DNA of 64,000 nucleotides from Mesorhizobium sp. M4B.F.Ca.ET.058.02.1.1. GTDB taxonomy: Bacteria > Pseudomonadota > Alphaproteobacteria > Rhizobiales > Rhizobiaceae. Position numbers and translations under genes: made by a program. Shown piece by piece: positions 34,487-43,932 of the stretch. Every line of letters begins with the position of its first letter. Position 1 is the stretch's first letter. The DNA lies in the NCBI RefSeq assembly GCF_003952505.1, contig NZ_CP034450.1:1054001-1118000 (forward strand), given 5' to 3'. Below the pieces are notes generated by a model that was given only the letters and a program-made list of their open reading frames with translations, was not told the DNA's origin and made no database searches.

Positions 34487-36097
34487 TCAATCCTGCAGCA
34501 CACCGCCGGCGCCTTCCACCGCCTCGCGCGTGTCGACATCGACCGAGGCCGCCTTGCCGATCTCGACATCGACGACATCAAGCCCCCCGGCTTCGACCAG
34601 GTGGCGCGCGCCGGTGTCGCCTTCGAGGTGGGCGATGGCCCCAAACAACGAACGAGGCAGCAGGACCGGGTTGCCGCGCCGGCCGTCGTGGGCGGCACGC
34701 ACCACCGAGCGGCCGCCGGATCTGCGGAAGGCTTCGATCAGCCGGTCGAGATCGGCGGAGGACACGCCGGGCATGTCGCCAAGGACGATCATGGCGCCGG
34801 CGGCCTCGGCCGAAACCCTGGCGATGCCCGCCTTGAGAGACGAGGACAGGCCGTCGGCGAAATCGGGATTGTCGGCCAGGATCACATCGAGGCCGGAAAG
34901 CGCGCCGCGCACCCGCTCTCTTTGATGGCCGGTGACGACAATTGTGTTTGCCGCCCTGGAACCCAGCGCTCTCTCGGCGGCGCGGCGCACCAGCGGCTTG
35001 CCGTCGAACAGTGCCAGCAGCTTGTTCGGCCCGCCCATGCGGCTGGAGCGCCCCGCCGCCAGAAGCACGATCTCGACCTTCGGCCGGGCTCTCGCAGTCG
35101 CCGGCTCACGCGGCTGCGGCCGGGTCGGTATCTCCATCAGCAGCCCGCCGACGCCCATGCCGGCGATATCGCCAGCCGTCACGTCGAGGCCGGCGATCAG
35201 CCGGTCGAGCACCCAGTCGAAGCCGTTCTCCTTGGGGCTGCGGGCGCAGCCAGGCGCGCCGATGATGCGTTTGCCGGCAAGCGTGCCCAGCACCAGCAGG
35301 TTGCCGGGATCGACGGGCATGCCGGCGCGGACCACGCTGCCCCCTGCGTGTTCGATCGCCGCCGGGACGACGTCGGCGAAATCGCTCATCGCCGAGGCGC
35401 CGAAGATCACCACCATGTCGTTGTCGCGGGCGAGCGAGGTCGCCGCTTCCGCGACGGGCGCGACCTCGTGCGGCGTGCGGCGCTCGGCGGTCAGATGGCT
35501 GCCCGAGCGCGTCAGGCGCGCTTCGGTGATGCGCAGCGTCTTGTCGAGCACGCTCGGTTTGACGCCGGGCAGCATCGTCTGGATGACGCCGATCCGCATC
35601 GGCCGATAGGCGTTGACTGCAAAGATCTCACCATCGGTGCAGATCCTTGCCGCCCGATCGACCAGGCTGCCGGCGACGGCGAAGGGAATGATCTTGACCG
35701 TAGCCACCACCTGGCCTTTCTCGACCGGCGCATGCTGCGCCAGCGTGGCGATGGTGATGGTCGGATCGATGGCGTTGATGGCGTCGATCATCGCGCGGTC
35801 GACGGTGAAGACGCCGGCCGCCTTGGCGTGGAGATTGACCCGGCCGGTCGCGGCGGGCCTGGCCTCCACGTTGCGATGGCTCATGCCGGCGGCGATCCGT
35901 TCCGCCGCGGCGTCCTCGTCGAGATCGTCGGGCGCCAGCACGGCCGCGACCACCTCGGAAATGCCGGCCGCTTTCAGCACCGACAGGTCATCGGCGCTCA
36001 GCCTGTGCGCCTTGCGAAAGCGCCGCTCTCCGGCCTCTGTGGCGTGCGCCAGCACCGCGCCCTCGGCCTCATCGATCGGAACGGGACCGAATTTCAC
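34487..36097 (-). CDS. Molybdopterin-binding / MobA-like nucleotidyltransferase fusion
   Basis: 536 residues in two parts. Residues 1-330 are a MoeA/MogA-like molybdopterin-binding region (VVIFGASAMSDFADVVPAA, about 225-243). Residues 340-536 are a MobA/MocA-like nucleotidyltransferase: LLAAGRSSRMGGPNKLL, then VVTGH, LADNPDFADGLSSSLKAG and LGDMPGV with the metal aspartate. Such fusions make the cytidylyl form of molybdenum cofactor for xanthine oxidase-type enzymes. The GTG start at 36097 overlaps the stop of the XdhC-like gene by four bases (GTGA). Confidence 0.85.
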   Translation of the reverse strand: MKFGPVPIDEAEGAVLAHATEAGERRFRKAHRLSADDLSVLKAAGISEVVAAVLAPDDLDEDAAAERIAAGMSHRNVEARPAATGRVNLHAKAAGVFTVDRAMIDAINAIDPTITIATLAQHAPVEKGQVVATVKIIPFAVAGSLVDRAARICTDGEIFAVNAYRPMRIGVIQTMLPGVKPSVLDKTLRITEARLTRSGSHLTAERRTPHEVAPVAEAATSLARDNDMVVIFGASAMSDFADVVPAAIEHAGGSVVRAGMPVDPGNLLVLGTLAGKRIIGAPGCARSPKENGFDWVLDRLIAGLDVTAGDIAGMGVGGLLMEIPTRPQPREPATARARPKVEIVLLAAGRSSRMGGPNKLLALFDGKPLVRRAAERALGSRAANTIVVTGHQRERVRGALSGLDVILADNPDFADGLSSSLKAGIARVSAEAAGAMIVLGDMPGVSSADLDRLIEAFRRSGGRSVVRAAHDGRRGNPVLLPRSLFGAIAHLEGDTGARHLVEAGGLDVVDVEIGKAASVDVDTREAVEGAGGVLQD

Positions 36098-36798
36098 GCC
36101 ACGGCGCCTTTTGCTTCGAGGCCGCGCGAACGGAAGGCGTGGATGGTCTGCGCCAGCACCGCGACGGCGATCTCGGCCGGACTTGCCGCGCCGATATCGA
36201 GGCCGATCGGCGCATGGATGCGGGCGATCTGGTCGGCGCTGGCACCGAGCGCCAGCAGGCGTTCCACGCGCTTGGCGTGCGTCTTCCTGCTGCCGAGAGC
36301 GCCGACATAGAAACACCTGGCGTCGAGCGCTGCCTTCAATGCAAAATCGTCGATCTTGGGGTCGTGGGTGACGGCGGCAAGCGCCGTGTAGCTGTCGAGG
36401 GGCTGGCGCGCCAGCACATCCTGCGGCCATTCGGCGTGCAGCGCCACATCGGGAAAGCGCTCCGGCGTGGCGAAAGCGGTGCGCGGGTCGATGATCTCGA
36501 CGGGATAGCCGGCGATCCTGGCCATCGGCGCCAGCGCCTGGCTGATATGGACGGCGCCGATCACCACCAGGCGCGGCTGCGGCAGATGCACATTGAGGAA
36601 GAAGGTGCGCCCTTCCGCCTCGACCGAGCCGGAATTGCCGGTACGAAATGCCCTGGCGATCGCCTCGCCCAATTCGCCGGCGACTGGATCGCCCTCGCGC
36701 ACGATGCGGTCGCGGCCGTCGCCGAGGTCGGTGACCAGGATCGCCGCGCGGCGGGCGCGGCGCTCTTCGTTCAATGTCTTGAGGACGTACGGGTCCAT
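36094..36798 (-). CDS. XdhC family protein, C-terminal (Rossmann) type
   Basis: 234 residues. It carries the XdhC C-terminal Rossmann-like domain: LVVIGAVHISQALAPMARI (about 78-96), DPRTAFATPERFP, and YVGALGSRKTHAKR. XdhC-type proteins bind molybdenum cofactor, protect it and help sulfurate it before insertion into xanthine dehydrogenase or CO dehydrogenase-like enzymes. The N-terminal XdhC domain is on the separate upstream gene. The ATG is at 36798. Confidence 0.88.
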   Translation of the reverse strand: MDPYVLKTLNEERRARRAAILVTDLGDGRDRIVREGDPVAGELGEAIARAFRTGNSGSVEAEGRTFFLNVHLPQPRLVVIGAVHISQALAPMARIAGYPVEIIDPRTAFATPERFPDVALHAEWPQDVLARQPLDSYTALAAVTHDPKIDDFALKAALDARCFYVGALGSRKTHAKRVERLLALGASADQIARIHAPIGLDIGAASPAEIAVAVLAQTIHAFRSRGLEAKGAVA

Positions 36799-36815
36799 GA
36801 AAAAGTCTCTTGTTG

Positions 36816-36864
36816 GAGCATGATCTTGTCCGCAAACCGGTTCCCACTTTGCGGGATCATGCTC
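36816..36864. repeat. Short palindromic intergenic repeat, copy E
   Basis: GAGCATGATC and GATCATGCTC are perfect 10-base arms. Read on the minus strand, the core AAAGTGGGAACCGGTTT matches the core of the other copies. It sits between the two XdhC genes and touches the stop codon at 36864. Confidence 0.75.
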
Positions 36865-37202
36865 TAGCCCAGCCGCTCGACATACACCTTGATGCGGCCG
36901 CCGCAGGAGAGCCCCACCTGCCAGGCGGTCTCGTCGGCAACGCCGAACTCCAGCATCCTGGCCTTGCCCGAGCCAATGACATCGATCGCCTCGGTCACCA
37001 CCGCTCCTTCGACGCAGCCGCCGGAGACGGAGCCGTGGAAATTGCCGTCGGCGTCGATGACCAGATGGCTGCCGACCGGGCGCGGCGCCGAACCCCAGGT
37101 CTCGACCACGGTCGCGATGGCGACATCCTTGCCATCCTTCATCCAGCCTTCCGCGATGATCAGGGGATCGCGGGCCTCATCGAGATAGATGCTGTTTTCC
37201 AT
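36864..37202 (-). CDS. XdhC family protein, N-terminal (CoxI) type
   Basis: 112 residues, only the small XdhC_CoxI domain: VAIATVVETWGSAPRPVGSH, then GSVSGGCVEGAVV and a closing GLSCGGRIKVYVERL. The conserved cysteines lie in SGGCVEG and LSCGG. It should partner the C-terminal XdhC protein from the next gene, which completes a normal XdhC split in two. The gene lies within the CoxD/CoxE operon. Confidence 0.88.
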   Translation of the reverse strand: MENSIYLDEARDPLIIAEGWMKDGKDVAIATVVETWGSAPRPVGSHLVIDADGNFHGSVSGGCVEGAVVTEAIDVIGSGKARMLEFGVADETAWQVGLSCGGRIKVYVERLG

Positions 37203-37256
37203 GACTGCTTCTCTTGGAGTCTGTTTATGATCTGGGCAGTTCGCGCAAATCTATGC

Positions 37257-37652
37257 TCAATCAATCACCGCGACCGCGTCAACTTCGATCAGATAGTCGG
37301 GGGACAGGCTCGCCACGCCAAGCACCACGTCGGCTGGTTTGTGATCTCCGAACAGCTCTACCCGAGCCTTTTCGATGATCGGCAAGCATTCATCGCGATT
37401 GTAGTTGACGACATAGATCGTGATCCTGGCGACCTGCGCAGGCGCCGCACCGGCGGCGGCGAGTGCGCGGCCGAGATTGGCAAACACCTGGCGCGCCTGA
37501 GTCGCAAGATCACCACGGCCAACCAGCTTGCCATCCAAGTCTTCTGGCTCCTGGCCCGAGATGAAAACCAACTTGCTGCCTGTCGCAACGACAACCTGGC
37601 TGTACGTCTGCGGAACTGGCAGGTCCTTTGGGTTGATGCATTGGAGCGTCAT
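37257..37652 (-). CDS. RidA/YjgF family protein
   Basis: 131 residues. RidA proteins hydrolyse reactive enamine/imine products of PLP enzymes; several subfamilies have other roles. FISGQEPEDLDGKLVGRGD, QARQVFANLGRALAAAGA and YLIEVDAVAVID fit the family. I did not establish whether the catalytic Arg of true RidA is present, so the subfamily is open. It lies in the molybdenum-enzyme maturation operon between CoxE and the XdhC pair. Confidence 0.85.
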   Translation of the reverse strand: MTLQCINPKDLPVPQTYSQVVVATGSKLVFISGQEPEDLDGKLVGRGDLATQARQVFANLGRALAAAGAAPAQVARITIYVVNYNRDECLPIIEKARVELFGDHKPADVVLGVASLSPDYLIEVDAVAVID

Positions 37653-37721
37653 TCATCGGGTCTCCTGTATGGTGGTCGCAATTTATCTGGGAGCCTGTTC
37701 TTCCGATGGATAGACATATGG

Positions 37722-38972
37722 CTATGCGGCGTGCCTGTCGCCAGCCGGCAGCCATCGACGCGGATCGACGGAAGCGGCCGGCCGCTGGTCGAGCGAGGCG
37801 CAGAGATCGGCCAACGCCTCGAGATTGTGCACCGGGCGGAACTCGTCGACATGCGCCAGCATCGCCTTGACGCCACGCGCGCGCGCCTCGAAACCGTCGA
37901 AGCGCAGCAGAGGGTTCAGCCAGATCAACCGACGGCAGGATTTGTGCAGCCGCTCCATTTCTTCCGAAAGGCCGGCGATCTCGTCGCGCTCCAACCCGTC
38001 GGTGATCAGCAGCACCACAGCCCCCTGCCCCAGCACGCGCCGCGACCACAGGCGGTTGAACTCGGCCAGCGTGTCGCCGATACGGGTGCCGCCGGACCAG
38101 TCCTTCACAGTCGCCGAGCACTCGGCGAGCGCGGCATCGGGATCGCGATGGCGCATCTGCCGCGTCAAATTGGTCAGGCGCGTGCCGAAGACGAAGGCAT
38201 GCACGCGGCGGCGCTTTTCCGTCAGCGCGTGCAGGAAATGCAAGAAGATGCGCGTGTACTGGCTCATCGAGCCGGAAATGTCGGCAAGCACCACCAGCGG
38301 CGGATGCACCTCGCGGGCAGAGCGGAATTTCGGCAGGATCAGCGTGCCGCCGGTGCGCGCGGCCGACCGCATCATGGCACGCGGATCGATGCGCCTGCCT
38401 TGCGCGTCCGCCCTGAAGCGGCGCGTGCGGACCATGTCGAAGGGCAGCCGCAAGGCGGCGATCGCGTGCTTGGCCTCGGCCAGTTCAGCGGCGTCCATCT
38501 GGGCGAAATCCTTGCCGCGCAGCACCTCGTTGCCGGAAAAGGTGAAGCGGGCGTCGACCTCGATCTCGGGGATTTCCCTCGCCGGCTGGTTCTTCTGATG
38601 GCCCTCGAACATCGCCTGGCTGACGCGGGTCTCGGCCGCGCGAGGCTTCTGCTTCTCGCTGGTATTCAGCGCGACGGGCGAGAACATCGCCAGCATTTTC
38701 TCGATCAGTTCGCGCGATTTCCAGAACAGCCGGAAGGCCTCGTCGAAGACCGGATGGTCCTCGTGCCGGGAGACCAGCACGGCATGCAGCGTCCAGTAGA
38801 AATCATCGCGCGAGCCGATGCCGGCGGCAAGCACCGCCTCGATCGCATCCTTGACCGAAGCCGGCCCGACCCGCATGCCGGCCTTGCGCAAGGTACGGGC
38901 GAAGTAGACGATGTTGTCGGCGATGCGCCCGTCTTCCGTGGCCTCTGCGGGATCGGAACGCGGCGCCTTCAT
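37722..38972 (-). CDS. coxE: VWA domain protein, CoxE-like
   Basis: 416 residues. The C-terminal von Willebrand A domain has the MIDAS motif ADISGSMSQ (about 230-238), with SGGTRIGDTL and VVLLITDGLERDE further on. The N-terminal 200 residues are the helical CoxE part. With the MoxR-type ATPase CoxD it helps insert or rearrange the metal centre of molybdenum hydroxylases such as CO dehydrogenase. Its start is four bases after the CoxD stop, so the two are co-translated. Confidence 0.9.
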   Translation of the reverse strand: MKAPRSDPAEATEDGRIADNIVYFARTLRKAGMRVGPASVKDAIEAVLAAGIGSRDDFYWTLHAVLVSRHEDHPVFDEAFRLFWKSRELIEKMLAMFSPVALNTSEKQKPRAAETRVSQAMFEGHQKNQPAREIPEIEVDARFTFSGNEVLRGKDFAQMDAAELAEAKHAIAALRLPFDMVRTRRFRADAQGRRIDPRAMMRSAARTGGTLILPKFRSAREVHPPLVVLADISGSMSQYTRIFLHFLHALTEKRRRVHAFVFGTRLTNLTRQMRHRDPDAALAECSATVKDWSGGTRIGDTLAEFNRLWSRRVLGQGAVVLLITDGLERDEIAGLSEEMERLHKSCRRLIWLNPLLRFDGFEARARGVKAMLAHVDEFRPVHNLEALADLCASLDQRPAASVDPRRWLPAGDRHAA

Positions 38973-38976
38973 GGGC

Positions 38977-39906
38977 CTACTGCGCCGCCGCGAGCTCGGC
39001 CTTGACCTCGTCGAGGATGCGCCGGCCCTCGCCCGCGCCGATGCGAGCGATGTCGTCCTGGTATTTCAACAGCACGCCGATCGTGTCGGAAACTGTCTCC
39101 GGATCGAGCGCCACCTTGTCGAGTTCGGTCAATGCGCCGGCCCAGTCAATGGTTTCGGCGACGCCCGGCGCCTTGAACAATTCGATCTGGCGGAGCTTCT
39201 GGATGAAGGACACAACCTCGGCCGAAAGCCGGCTGTTGGCCTGCGGCACCTTGCGCCGTACGATCTCCAGCTCACGCTCTGCATTGGGATAGTCGACCCA
39301 GTGATAGAGGCAGCGGCGTTTCAGCGCGTCATGGATTTCGCGCGTGCGATTGGTGGTGATGATGACGATCGGCGGCTCCTCCGCCTTGATCGTGCCGAGC
39401 TCCGGCACCGTCACCTGGAAGTCCGAGAGGATTTCGAGCAGGAAGGCCTCGAAGGCCTCGTCGGTGCGGTCGAGCTCGTCGATGAGGAATACCGGGGCAG
39501 CGCCCGCCTTGCCGGTCAGCGCATCGAGCACCGGGCGGCGGATCAGGTACTTTTCGGAGAAAACGTTGCGCTCCATGTCGGAGCGCACGACCTTGCCGGC
39601 CGCCTCCTCCATGCGGATCTCGATCATCTGCGCGGCGTAGTTCCACTCGTAGACGGCGGAGGAGACGTCGAGCCCCTCATAGCACTGCAGGCGGATCAGC
39701 CGGCGGCCGAGCGCCTCGGCCAGCACCTTGGCGATCTCGGTCTTGCCGACGCCGGCCTCGCCCTCGAGGAAGAGCGGCCGCTTCATGCGCAATGAGAGAA
39801 ACAGCACGGTGGCCAGCGAACGGTCCGCCACATAGTCCGCGCCGGTCAGGAGATCGAGCGTCTCGTCGATCGTCCGCGGCGCCGGGCGCGGTTTCAAGCC
39901 GGTCAT
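38977..39906 (-). CDS. coxD: MoxR family AAA+ ATPase, CoxD-like
   Basis: 309 residues. Walker A is GEAGVGKTEIAK (about 51-62), Walker B VFLIDELDRT, then sensor 1 TTNRTREIHD. MoxR ATPases work with a VWA partner to mature metalloenzymes, here CoxE directly downstream. In Oligotropha CoxD acts on the CuSMoO2 site of CO dehydrogenase. No CO dehydrogenase subunits are in the window, so the client could be another xanthine oxidase-family enzyme encoded elsewhere. Confidence 0.92.
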   Translation of the reverse strand: MTGLKPRPAPRTIDETLDLLTGADYVADRSLATVLFLSLRMKRPLFLEGEAGVGKTEIAKVLAEALGRRLIRLQCYEGLDVSSAVYEWNYAAQMIEIRMEEAAGKVVRSDMERNVFSEKYLIRRPVLDALTGKAGAAPVFLIDELDRTDEAFEAFLLEILSDFQVTVPELGTIKAEEPPIVIITTNRTREIHDALKRRCLYHWVDYPNAERELEIVRRKVPQANSRLSAEVVSFIQKLRQIELFKAPGVAETIDWAGALTELDKVALDPETVSDTIGVLLKYQDDIARIGAGEGRRILDEVKAELAAAQ

Positions 39907-39937
39907 TCCATCTCCGTAGAGTCAGCCATCAAGGCAC

Positions 39938-40432
39938 CTACAGGGCGCGATAGCCGCGACCGTGATAGATCAGCGGGCGCAAATTATCGCCGATGCGCAG
40001 GCCTGTCACCTTGCCAAAAAGCACACGGTGCGTGGCGAGATCCTTGGTGTCGATCAGCTCGCAATCGAACACGGCAAGCGCCCCTTTCAGGGTCGGCGCG
40101 CCGGTCGAGATCACGTCCCATTCGCCCAGCGCAAACCGTTCCTCCACCGGCAGGCCGGTCATGCCGGAAAAGCCGACTGACAGCGGCTCCTGATGCGATG
40201 CCAGCGTGTTGAGCGCGAACCTGCCATTCGCAACAAAAGGCTCGTTCTTGGGATTTTCGCGGTTGAGGCAGACGAGCACGGTCGGCGGCGTGTCGGACAC
40301 CGAGCAAGCGGCGATAACGGTCGCGCCTCGTCTGCCGGCGGGGCCGTCGGTGGTCACCACGTGGACCTGGCCGGCAAAATGGGCCATCGCGTCGCGATAG
40401 GCCTGCGGCCCGATGTCGTTCTTCTTCAGCAC
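39938..40432 (-). CDS. Flavin reductase family protein
   Basis: 164 residues, FMN-binding split-barrel protein. VHVVTTDGPAGRRGATVIAA and SVSDTPPTVLVCLNR match the flavin and NAD(P)H region of the HpaC-like family. These enzymes supply reduced FMN to monooxygenases or oxidases. As the first gene of the minus strand operon, it may be a redox partner for the enzyme that CoxD/E and XdhC mature, but this is inference. Confidence 0.85.
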   Translation of the reverse strand: MLKKNDIGPQAYRDAMAHFAGQVHVVTTDGPAGRRGATVIAACSVSDTPPTVLVCLNRENPKNEPFVANGRFALNTLASHQEPLSVGFSGMTGLPVEERFALGEWDVISTGAPTLKGALAVFDCELIDTKDLATHRVLFGKVTGLRIGDNLRPLIYHGRGYRAL

Positions 40433-40606
40433 AGATGATTTTCCTCAGAACCCACCGTTATATATGGCGGCATATTGCTAGCCACAAGCGAAGTGCTTGA
40501 CGCATATCCCGAAATTCGCGTTGCGCCGAGGGCGGGCAGCCTTTAGGTCTTGGCGAAACGGGTGCCGGCAAACCTACCGCCGGCGCGGGAGGAACGCTTC
40601 GCTCAC

Positions 40607-41679
40607 ATGCGACCCCTGGTGACGATATTGGCGGTGCTGGCCTCGATTGCTTTCGCCGGCAACGCGGGCGCCGAAGACCTCGTCGTCGGCGTTGCGGCCC
40701 CCTCTCCGGCCCTTCGGCGATCCTTGGCAAGCAGGTCGAAGCCGGCGCCGGGCTGGCGGCGGAAGCGAACGGCGCCGAGATCAAGACGCTCGATGACGCT
40801 TGCACCGCGGACGGCGGAGTCGCCGCGGCACGCGACTTCGCGGCGGCGAAAGTCGATGTGGTGGTTGGCTTCCTTTGCACCGAGGCGATCGAGGCGGCAC
40901 TGCCGATCCTGAAAGAGGCTGGCATTCCTGTCATCACTGTCGGCGTGCGCACCGAAAGCCTGACCGACCGGCGCGCCAAGACCGGCTGGCCGGTCTATCG
41001 GCTCGGGCCACGCGGCGATGACGAGCGCAATGCCGCTGCCAGGATCCTGACGCATCTGTGGCAGAACGAACTCTTCGCCATCGTCGATGACGGCACGATC
41101 TACGGCCGCGAGATCGCCGAGACGTTCAGGGCGGCCGCCGAGCAGGCGGCGCTGAAACCGGTGTTCGTCGACACATTCCGGCCGCAGCTCGACAACCAGA
41201 TCGGCCTGATCGGCCGGCTGAAAAAGGCCGGGGCAACCAAGGTGTTCGCCGGCGGCGACGGCGACGACATCGCCATCATGGGTCGCGATGCCGGCTCGCT
41301 CAATGCTGGCATCACTCTCGCCGGTGGCGAAAATCTGCGTACGCCCCCCGGCAATGTGCCCTATGCCGCGGGTACGCTGATGATCGCTCCGCCCGAATGG
41401 GCCGAGGCCGCCGATCCCAAGGTGGTGCAGGCTTTCGCGGAGAGAAGCGTCATACCGGAAGGCTACGTGTTGCCGGCCTATGCCGCGGTCGAGATCGCCA
41501 AAGCTGCAACCGCTGAAGCGGAAAGCTCGGGCAAGCCGCTTGCCGAAGCGCTCACCGGGCGTGACTTCGCGACTGCGATCGGGCCCATCCGGTTCGACGA
41601 CAAGGGCGATCTCAGCCAGTCTCCGTTCCGCGCCTTCCGCTTCGATGGAACGCGCTTCGTACCGCTGGAGACGAAGTGA
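40607..41679 (+). pseudogene. Branched-chain amino acid-type ABC substrate-binding protein, frameshifted
   Basis: The signal peptide MRPLVTILAVLASIAFAGNA and the first mature strand EDLVVGVAAP are in one frame. Homology then moves to the next frame (LSGPSAILGKQVEAGAGLAA) and stays intact to the TGA at 41677-41679. The shift falls in the five-C run 40698-40702, where a sixth C would restore one 357-residue LivJ-like protein. The late part has FAIVDDGTIYGREIAETFRA and FAGGDGDDIAIM, typical of these binding proteins. No permease or ATPase genes are adjacent. Its stop overlaps the next start (TGATG). Confidence 0.8.
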
Positions 41680-42698
41680 TGTTCCGCGCCGGCCCGCGTA
41701 ACCTGATCACCGATGTCGCCGGCCTCAGGGTCGGCAACGCCGCAGACGCCAGGTTGAAGTCGGGGGTGACGGCACTGCTTTGCGACGACCCGGCGGTGGC
41801 GGGCGTGCAGGTGCTGGGCGGCGCGCCGGGGACGCGTGAGACCGACCTTCTGGAGCCACAGAATTCGGTCCAAGAGATCCATGCCATCGTGCTTTCGGGC
41901 GGCTCGGCCTTCGGCCTCGACGCCGCCTCGGGCGTGCAGGCGGCCCTGCGCGAAAGAAACATCGGCGTCGAGGTCGGCGGCTTCCGCGTGCCGATCGTGC
42001 CGGCGGCGATCCTGTTCGACCTGCGCAATGGCGGCGACAAGGGCTGGGGCCGCTACCCGCCTTATCGCGACCTCGGCTACCAAGCCGCGCAAGCGGCAGA
42101 GGCCGACTTTGCATTGGGCACGACCGGCGCCGGCACCGGCGCATTGACGTCGGGGCTCAAGGGCGGGCTGGGCTCGGCTTCGACCGTGCTCGAAAGCGGA
42201 ATCACCATCGGCGCGCTCGCCGCCGTCAACCCAACCGGCTCCGTCACGGTGGGCAGGACCCGCCACTTCTGGTCAGCACCCTTCGAGATCGGCGACGAGT
42301 TCGGCGGTCTCGGCTATCCTTCGCCGATGCCCGCCGACGCAAGGAAGATCCTGTTGAAATACCGCGACAAGCAGTTCGGCGGCCAGGGGGATGCTGGCGG
42401 CAACACCACCATTGCCGTCATCGCCACCGATGCCATTCTGACCAAGGCCGGCGCCAAGCGACTGGCGATTTCGGCGCATGACGGCTTCGCGCGCGCCATC
42501 TGGCCGGCGCATACGCCTGCCGACGGCGATCTGGTCTTCGCACTGGCGACCGGCAAGAGCGGCATCGAGCTCACCGCCGACGCGGCCATCGATCTCTACG
42601 CTACCGCCGGCGCCACCATGGCGCGCGCGATCAGCCGCGGCGTCCACGCCGCGACGCCGGCTTCGGGCGATCTGTTTCCAGTCTGGTCGTCGCGCTGA
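41679..42698 (+). CDS. P1 family peptidase (DmpA/nylon-hydrolase-like)
   Basis: 339 residues. The family makes a proenzyme that cuts itself before a Thr or Ser nucleophile; here GGNTTIAVIATDA (about 237-249) is the cleavage region. NLITDVAGLRVGNA at the start and LSGGSAFGLDAASGV (about 70-84) are typical. Members hydrolyse N-terminal D-amino acids, beta-peptides or cyclic amides. The ATG at 41679 overlaps the upstream stop by one base; a GTG three bases before is the alternative. Coupling to a binding-protein gene suggests a peptide or amide substrate. Confidence 0.88.
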   Translation: MFRAGPRNLITDVAGLRVGNAADARLKSGVTALLCDDPAVAGVQVLGGAPGTRETDLLEPQNSVQEIHAIVLSGGSAFGLDAASGVQAALRERNIGVEVGGFRVPIVPAAILFDLRNGGDKGWGRYPPYRDLGYQAAQAAEADFALGTTGAGTGALTSGLKGGLGSASTVLESGITIGALAAVNPTGSVTVGRTRHFWSAPFEIGDEFGGLGYPSPMPADARKILLKYRDKQFGGQGDAGGNTTIAVIATDAILTKAGAKRLAISAHDGFARAIWPAHTPADGDLVFALATGKSGIELTADAAIDLYATAGATMARAISRGVHAATPASGDLFPVWSSR

Positions 42699-42713
42699 CT
42701 GAGGCCTGGCGGA

Positions 42714-42968
42714 TCAGGTGGGATCGGACTTTTCTTCCTCGAAGCTCACCGCGACATCCGAATTGGCCGACAGCCAAACTTTCTCGCCCTCAACCTCGGC
42801 TACCAGGCTCAAGGGAATATAGTGGTGATGCCCTCTGTGGGAGCCCTGACCGCTGTCAGCCTTGGTCAGCTTGATCCGCTTCCCCTCGATCTCTTCGACA
42901 GTGCCGACATGTACGCCGTCGGCACCGACGACTTCCATATGCCCGCGAATTTTGCTCGTGTCGGTCAT
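42714..42968 (-). CDS. DUF2171 domain-containing protein
   Basis: 84 residues, MTDTSKIRGHMEVVGADGVH then GTVEEIEGKRIKL and HHHYIPLSLVAEV: a PRC-barrel-like small domain known as DUF2171. No membrane segment or signal. The function is unknown; family members often appear near stress genes. The ATG at 42968 follows GGAGGATCACC. The stop lies 15 bases from that of the convergent P1 peptidase. Confidence 0.88.
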   Translation of the reverse strand: MTDTSKIRGHMEVVGADGVHVGTVEEIEGKRIKLTKADSGQGSHRGHHHYIPLSLVAEVEGEKVWLSANSDVAVSFEEEKSDPT

Positions 42969-43100
42969 GGTGATCCTCCGCTGAAGCTGCCGACAATAAC
43001 AATCGACGGCCAGATTGGATGCATCGCGGCTGTACGGCACGTCCTGTTCATCATGACATGATAGGCATGATCCAATCCTGCCGGCTGGAGCGACAAGTCC

Positions 43101-43826
43101 ATGCGAATTCCCGTTCTGATTTGCACATGGCTGCTCGCGCAGCTCGCCACCGTCGCCACGGCCGGCGCAGGCGACGTCGCCGAGCTGGAAATCCTTGGCT
43201 TCAGCAAGGATGGCGGCGTCTTTGCCTTCGAGGAATATGGCGTGCAGGACGGGTCCGGATATCCCTACGCCAGCCGCTATTACATCGACACCGCCACCGA
43301 CTCATTCCTCAAGGGAACGCCGATCCGGGTTCGTCTCGACGACGAGGCGGCAACGCTCGATGCGGCGCGGCTGCAGGCCCGCCAGAAAGGCGAGGCCATC
43401 GTCAGCCAGGCCGAGCTGGCGGCCAGTCGCGGCATCACGGCCGGTTTCAGCCCGGTGACCGAGCTTTCCAGCGATCCGTTCCGCATGGTGGTCAATCCGC
43501 GCCCGATCTTTTCTCCGGTCGACGATCCGCTCGAGTTCCGCTTGGACGAAATCCCGATGAACGACACCGAAGGTTGCCAGAGCCAGGGCGAGATCAACGG
43601 CTTTCGCCTGCTGCGCATTGTGGCCAAGGATGGCGGCAAGACCGAACTTCTGCACGAAGACAAGTCGATCCCCAAAAGTCGCGGCTGTCCGAACGGCTAC
43701 CGGATCGGCGCGGTGCAGACGTTCTCGATGCAGGGGTTGAGCGCCTATGCCGTGCTGATCGCGGTTCGGCAATACGGCTTCGAGGGGCCGGATTTCCGCT
43801 GGATCGCCGTGACAGGCCGCCTGTGA
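43101..43826 (+). CDS. DUF2259 secreted protein
   Basis: 241 residues. MRIPVLICTWLLAQLATVATAGA is a signal peptide. The mature part starts GDVAELEILGFSKDGGVFAFEEYGVQDGSG, the hallmark of DUF2259 predicted secreted proteins, and ends RQYGFEGPDFRWIAVTGRL. Probably periplasmic; function unknown. Its stop overlaps a GTG (GTGA at 43823), which could start the next gene. Confidence 0.85.
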   Translation: MRIPVLICTWLLAQLATVATAGAGDVAELEILGFSKDGGVFAFEEYGVQDGSGYPYASRYYIDTATDSFLKGTPIRVRLDDEAATLDAARLQARQKGEAIVSQAELAASRGITAGFSPVTELSSDPFRMVVNPRPIFSPVDDPLEFRLDEIPMNDTEGCQSQGEINGFRLLRIVAKDGGKTELLHEDKSIPKSRGCPNGYRIGAVQTFSMQGLSAYAVLIAVRQYGFEGPDFRWIAVTGRL

Positions 43827-43932
43827 CACCGATTTCGCAACCCACGGCTCGCGGTCGCAACGGCAACCATTTCCGGGCCGCCCTGCCCCCGCTCGCACCG
43901 CGTTTGTCGGCGCCCTGCTCTGGGGTCTGACG

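Noticed and set aside
34487..36847. A 786-codon frame joining the upstream gene region to the MoeA/MobA-like protein
   Set aside because: The part before the GTG at 36097 is an out-of-frame reading of the XdhC gene; the GTGA overlap gives a better start.
36810..39005. A 731-codon + strand frame across the cox operon
   Set aside because: Antisense to XdhC, RidA and CoxE genes, which are clear; product low in complexity and unlike any family.
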